NCBI GenBank assembly: GCA_029548585.1
Contig: JAKPNC010000070.1
Coordinates: forward strand, 1 to 8,571
Direction of reading: 5' to 3'
DNA from: a bacterium
GTDB lineage: Bacteria; Ratteibacteria; UBA8468; B48-G9; JAFGKM01
Length of the DNA: 8,571 nt
The position numbers and the translations under genes were made by a program. Below are positions 6,409 to 8,571 of the stretch, piece by piece. The notes under the pieces were generated by a model. It did not search any database. It was not told the DNA's origin and worked only from the letters and a program-made list of their open reading frames with translations. How positions within the stretch are numbered: position 1 is the stretch's first letter; each line of letters begins with the position of its first letter.

Positions 6409-8154
6409 ATGATAACTGCTAATATAAACGGCATTCCCGTGCACGTGAGAAAAGGGACAAGCATTCTTGAAGCTGCCAGGAAGATCAACATAAACATTCC
6501 CGCTCTTTGCAAGCATCCCGACCTGGACGCAACGGCGGCCTGCGGGATATGCGTTGTGAAAAACAACGGAGGCGGAAAGCTTCTGCGCTCCTGCTGTACG
6601 CCTTTGGAAGCAGGGATGAATATCGTTACGCATGACGACGAGCTCCAGGAGATTCGCAAGACTGTCCTGGAACTGATCCTTTCCAATCACCCGGAAGACT
6701 GCCTGCAATGCGCAAGGAACAATAATTGCGAACTTCAAAAAATGGCGGCGGATTTCGGCATCAGGTCAAATCCTCTTCACAGGATTAATAAAGGAATTGC
6801 TCCCGATATTTCCACCAAGTCCATCAACCTTGTCCCTGACAAGTGCATTCTTTGCGGCAGGTGTATCAACGTCTGCCAGAACATACAGAATGTATGGGCT
6901 CTTTCTTTTCTTGAAAGGGGCATCAAGACCAGGATTTCGGCGGCGGGAGATATCAATCTTGCCGATAGCCCGTGCATCAAGTGCGGACAATGCTCGGCGC
7001 ACTGCCCAACGGGGGCAATAGCGGAATACGACGAAACGTCCAGGACATGGAAGGCTCTTTATGATACCGAGAAATACTGTGTAGTTCAGATTGCCCCGGC
7101 CGTGAGGGTTGCAATAGGGGAGGCCTTCGGTTACCCGGAGGGAGAAAACCTGACGGGCAAACTTTATGCCGCCCTGAGAAAGCTCGGTTTCAAGGCCGTT
7201 TTCGACACTTCTTTCGGAGCCGACCTGACCGTTATGGAAGAGGCCACGGAATTTGCGCAGAGGTTTGTCAATAAGACGGGGCCACTGCCGCTTATAACAT
7301 CATGCTGTCCTTCCTGGGTTGATTTCATGGAAAAGTACTACTCGGACATGATAGAGCATTTCTCAACGGCAAAATCTCCCCAATCCATGGTGGGAGTGCT
7401 CTCCAAGACCTATTACGCCCAGGAGAACAAGATAGACCCTGCAAAGATGTTCATGGTATCCGTCATGCCCTGCACGGCCAAAAAGTACGAGATAACAAGA
7501 AGCGAGGATATGTTCGCTTCCGGTTACCAGGATATAGACGTCTCCCTGACCACAAGGGAGCTTGCCCGCATGATAAAACAGGCAGGCATCAATTTTGAAG
7601 GGCTTCCGGCAGAAGAACCCGACCATATCCTTGGCGACTATACGGGGGCGGGCGTGATATTCGGAGCAACGGGCGGGGTCATGGAGGCAGCCCTCAGGAC
7701 CGCGCATTTTTTTGTGACCGGTGAGAATGCCGGCATCATGGATTTCGAAAGCGTCAGAGGGCTCAAGGGAGTCAAGGAAACAACCGTGGACATTGCAGGC
7801 AACAAGATCAAGGTAGCCATTGCCCACGGTATAGGCAATGTTGAATATGTGCTTAACAAGATACAGCAGGCGAGGGATGAGAAGAAGGAACTGCCTTACC
7901 ATTTCGTTGAAGTCATGGCATGTCCGGGAGGCTGCGTCGGGGGCGGAGGACAACCCTACGGAGTTACTGACAGGCTGAGGGTTTCAAGGGCGAAGGGGCT
8001 TTACCTGGACGACATTAAACAGGATTACCACTATGCCCACGAAAATCCTTACATTAAAAAAGTATACGATGATTTTCTCGGCAAGCCGTTGAGCGAAAAG
8101 AGCCATAAACTGTTGCACACCGTTTATACTCCGAGACCACTTTACCGCAGGTAA
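6409..8154 (+). CDS. hydA: [FeFe] hydrogenase catalytic subunit HydA
   Basis: A 581-residue iron-only hydrogenase that makes or oxidises H2 at the H-cluster. Domains: plant-type [2Fe-2S] ferredoxin (C34, C45, C48, C62); His/Cys-ligated [4Fe-4S] (H94, C98, C101, C107); two [4Fe-4S] clusters (C146/C149/C152/C156 and C189/C192/C195/C199); and the H domain with TSCCPSW (C299, C300), MPCTAKKYE (C355) and VMACPGGCVGGGGQP (C505, C509). C299 matches the proton-relay cysteine and C300 the ligand known from the Clostridium CpI enzyme; MEEATE (276-281) keeps the proton-path glutamates. The small-subunit-like tail ends the chain, with no extra C-terminal [2Fe-2S] domain as in Thermotoga HydA. The layout and size are CpI-like, while the hydC/hydB neighbours mark it as the trimeric/tetrameric (A3) type. 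ATG 6409 follows AGGGGG by four bases. No Tat signal is seen, so it should be cytoplasmic. Confidence 0.96.
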   Translation: MITANINGIPVHVRKGTSILEAARKININIPALCKHPDLDATAACGICVVKNNGGGKLLRSCCTPLEAGMNIVTHDDELQEIRKTVLELILSNHPEDCLQCARNNNCELQKMAADFGIRSNPLHRINKGIAPDISTKSINLVPDKCILCGRCINVCQNIQNVWALSFLERGIKTRISAAGDINLADSPCIKCGQCSAHCPTGAIAEYDETSRTWKALYDTEKYCVVQIAPAVRVAIGEAFGYPEGENLTGKLYAALRKLGFKAVFDTSFGADLTVMEEATEFAQRFVNKTGPLPLITSCCPSWVDFMEKYYSDMIEHFSTAKSPQSMVGVLSKTYYAQENKIDPAKMFMVSVMPCTAKKYEITRSEDMFASGYQDIDVSLTTRELARMIKQAGINFEGLPAEEPDHILGDYTGAGVIFGATGGVMEAALRTAHFFVTGENAGIMDFESVRGLKGVKETTVDIAGNKIKVAIAHGIGNVEYVLNKIQQARDEKKELPYHFVEVMACPGGCVGGGGQPYGVTDRLRVSRAKGLYLDDIKQDYHYAHENPYIKKVYDDFLGKPLSEKSHKLLHTVYTPRPLYRR

Positions 8155-8160
8155 TGCGCC

Positions 8161-8175
8161 TCTCCCGCCGGGAGG
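8161..8175 (+). promoter_or_regulatory. Hairpin covering the hydF ribosome-binding site
   Basis: CTCCCG (8162-8167) and CGGGAG (8169-8174) are inverted around one base. As RNA this gives a GC-rich stem of about six pairs with a 3-nt loop (counting the outer U-G pair), and its 3' arm contains the GGAGG (8171-8175) that serves the hydF ATG at 8186. It begins seven bases after the hydA stop, so a ribosome finishing hydA would open it. Coupling of hydF translation to hydA is inferred. Confidence 0.45.
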
Positions 8176-8185
8176 ATGTAGCCGG

Positions 8186-8571
8186 ATGAGAAAAACGCCT
8201 AAATCCTTAAGGCTTCAGATAGGGCTTTTTGGCAGGACAAATGTAGGGAAATCGACTTTCCTGAATTACGTGGCTTCCCAGGACGTTGCCATTACATCTC
8301 CCCTGCCCGGCACCACCACCGACGTCGTGGAGAAGGCCATGGAACTTCTGCCGGTCGGTCCCGTGGTCTTTCTTGACACGGCGGGGATAGACGATGTTTC
8401 CCCCCTTTCCGGTCTCCGGACAGAGAAGACAAGGCAGGTTTTCCGGAGGGCCGACATATTTGTTCTTCTGACCGAGCCCGGGGTATGGGGCAGCTACGAG
8501 GAAAAAATATCTCTTGCTGCAAAGGAGCACGAAGCCGGCCTGATAGTCGTTATCAATAAGATTGACACTGC
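8186..8571 (+). CDS. hydF: [FeFe] hydrogenase H-cluster maturation GTPase HydF, 5' part
   Basis: The frame is open from ATG 8186 to the window end, giving 128 codons; the rest of the gene lies beyond. HydF is the GTPase scaffold that receives the 2Fe subcluster made by HydE and HydG and hands it to HydA. The visible part is its N-terminal TrmE/Era-like GTPase domain: P-loop GRTNVGKST (16-24), switch PGTTTD (41-46), KAMELLPVGPVVFLDTAG (50-67, with DTAG at 64-67) and NKID (124-127). The segment TTTD-x3-KAMELLP-x-GPV is characteristic of HydF among these GTPases. The start follows GGAGG by ten bases; the ATG at 8176 hits TAG at once and is not usable. The gene is 31 bases after hydA and on the same strand, so it is part of the hydrogenase operon. 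The expected C-terminal cluster-binding cysteines are outside the window. Confidence 0.93.
   Translation, partial: MRKTPKSLRLQIGLFGRTNVGKSTFLNYVASQDVAITSPLPGTTTDVVEKAMELLPVGPVVFLDTAGIDDVSPLSGLRTEKTRQVFRRADIFVLLTEPGVWGSYEEKISLAAKEHEAGLIVVINKIDT

Noticed and set aside
8176..8181. ATG directly after GGAGG before hydF
   Set aside because: It is followed at once by TAG and is too close to the ribosome site; hydF starts at the next ATG, 8186.
1..8571. Mobile elements, CRISPR arrays, tRNA/rRNA genes, toxin-antitoxin or phage genes
   Set aside because: No terminal repeats, transposase motifs, regularly spaced repeats, cloverleaf sequences or defence-type genes were seen; every long + strand frame is accounted for by metabolic or hydrogenase genes.

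Overview
The window is a piece of bacterial chromosome, moderately GC-rich, with tightly packed genes that all read on the + strand. It carries housekeeping genes on the left and a five-gene [FeFe]-hydrogenase operon on the right. A multi-subunit, NADH-linked [FeFe] hydrogenase points to an anaerobic, fermenting or syntrophic bacterium. The accD-folC order and frequent AGG (Arg) and ATA (Ile) codons would fit Desulfobacterota/Nitrospirota-like or related anaerobic lineages. I cannot fix the taxon from sequence alone.

Left part (1-3126): the 3' end of accD (acetyl-CoA carboxylase beta subunit) overlaps the start of folC (folylpolyglutamate synthase) by an ATGA junction. A 194-bp gap with a near-consensus sigma-70 promoter follows, then pyrC (class I dihydroorotase). 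No pyrB lies next to pyrC.

Middle (3127-3447): a 321-bp gene-free spacer. Its first 100 bases are 75% pyrimidine and C-rich/G-poor, as expected of a Rho-loading region after pyrC. It then holds a sigma-70 promoter (TTGACA-N17-TACAAT) and, downstream of the predicted transcription start, a perfect 22-bp palindrome CTTTGTGA-N6-TCACAAAG. The palindrome fits the operators of the NADH-sensing repressor Rex and the CRP/FNR family. It probably controls the hydrogenase operon.

Right part (3448-8571): an overlapping or very closely spaced operon. Its order is a NuoE/HydC-like [2Fe-2S] subunit fused to a degenerate response-regulator receiver domain; a small thioredoxin-like [2Fe-2S] protein; HydB (NuoF-like, FMN/NAD(H)/Fe-S); HydA (H-cluster catalytic subunit with a full set of N-terminal Fe-S domains); and the 5' part of hydF (H-cluster maturation GTPase). 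HydA, HydB and HydC together are the core of a group A3 trimeric/tetrameric hydrogenase that couples H2 to NAD(H), with or without ferredoxin (electron bifurcation). HydF delivers the 2Fe subcluster to HydA. hydE and hydG are not in the window.

The most unusual points are the receiver-NuoE fusion with its missing phospho-acceptor aspartate, the Rex/CRP-type operator, the split of the usual HydB N-terminal ferredoxin domain into a separate gene while HydB keeps a cysteine-free remnant, and a hairpin that would hide the hydF ribosome-binding site. No mobile elements, CRISPR arrays, tRNA or rRNA genes were seen.
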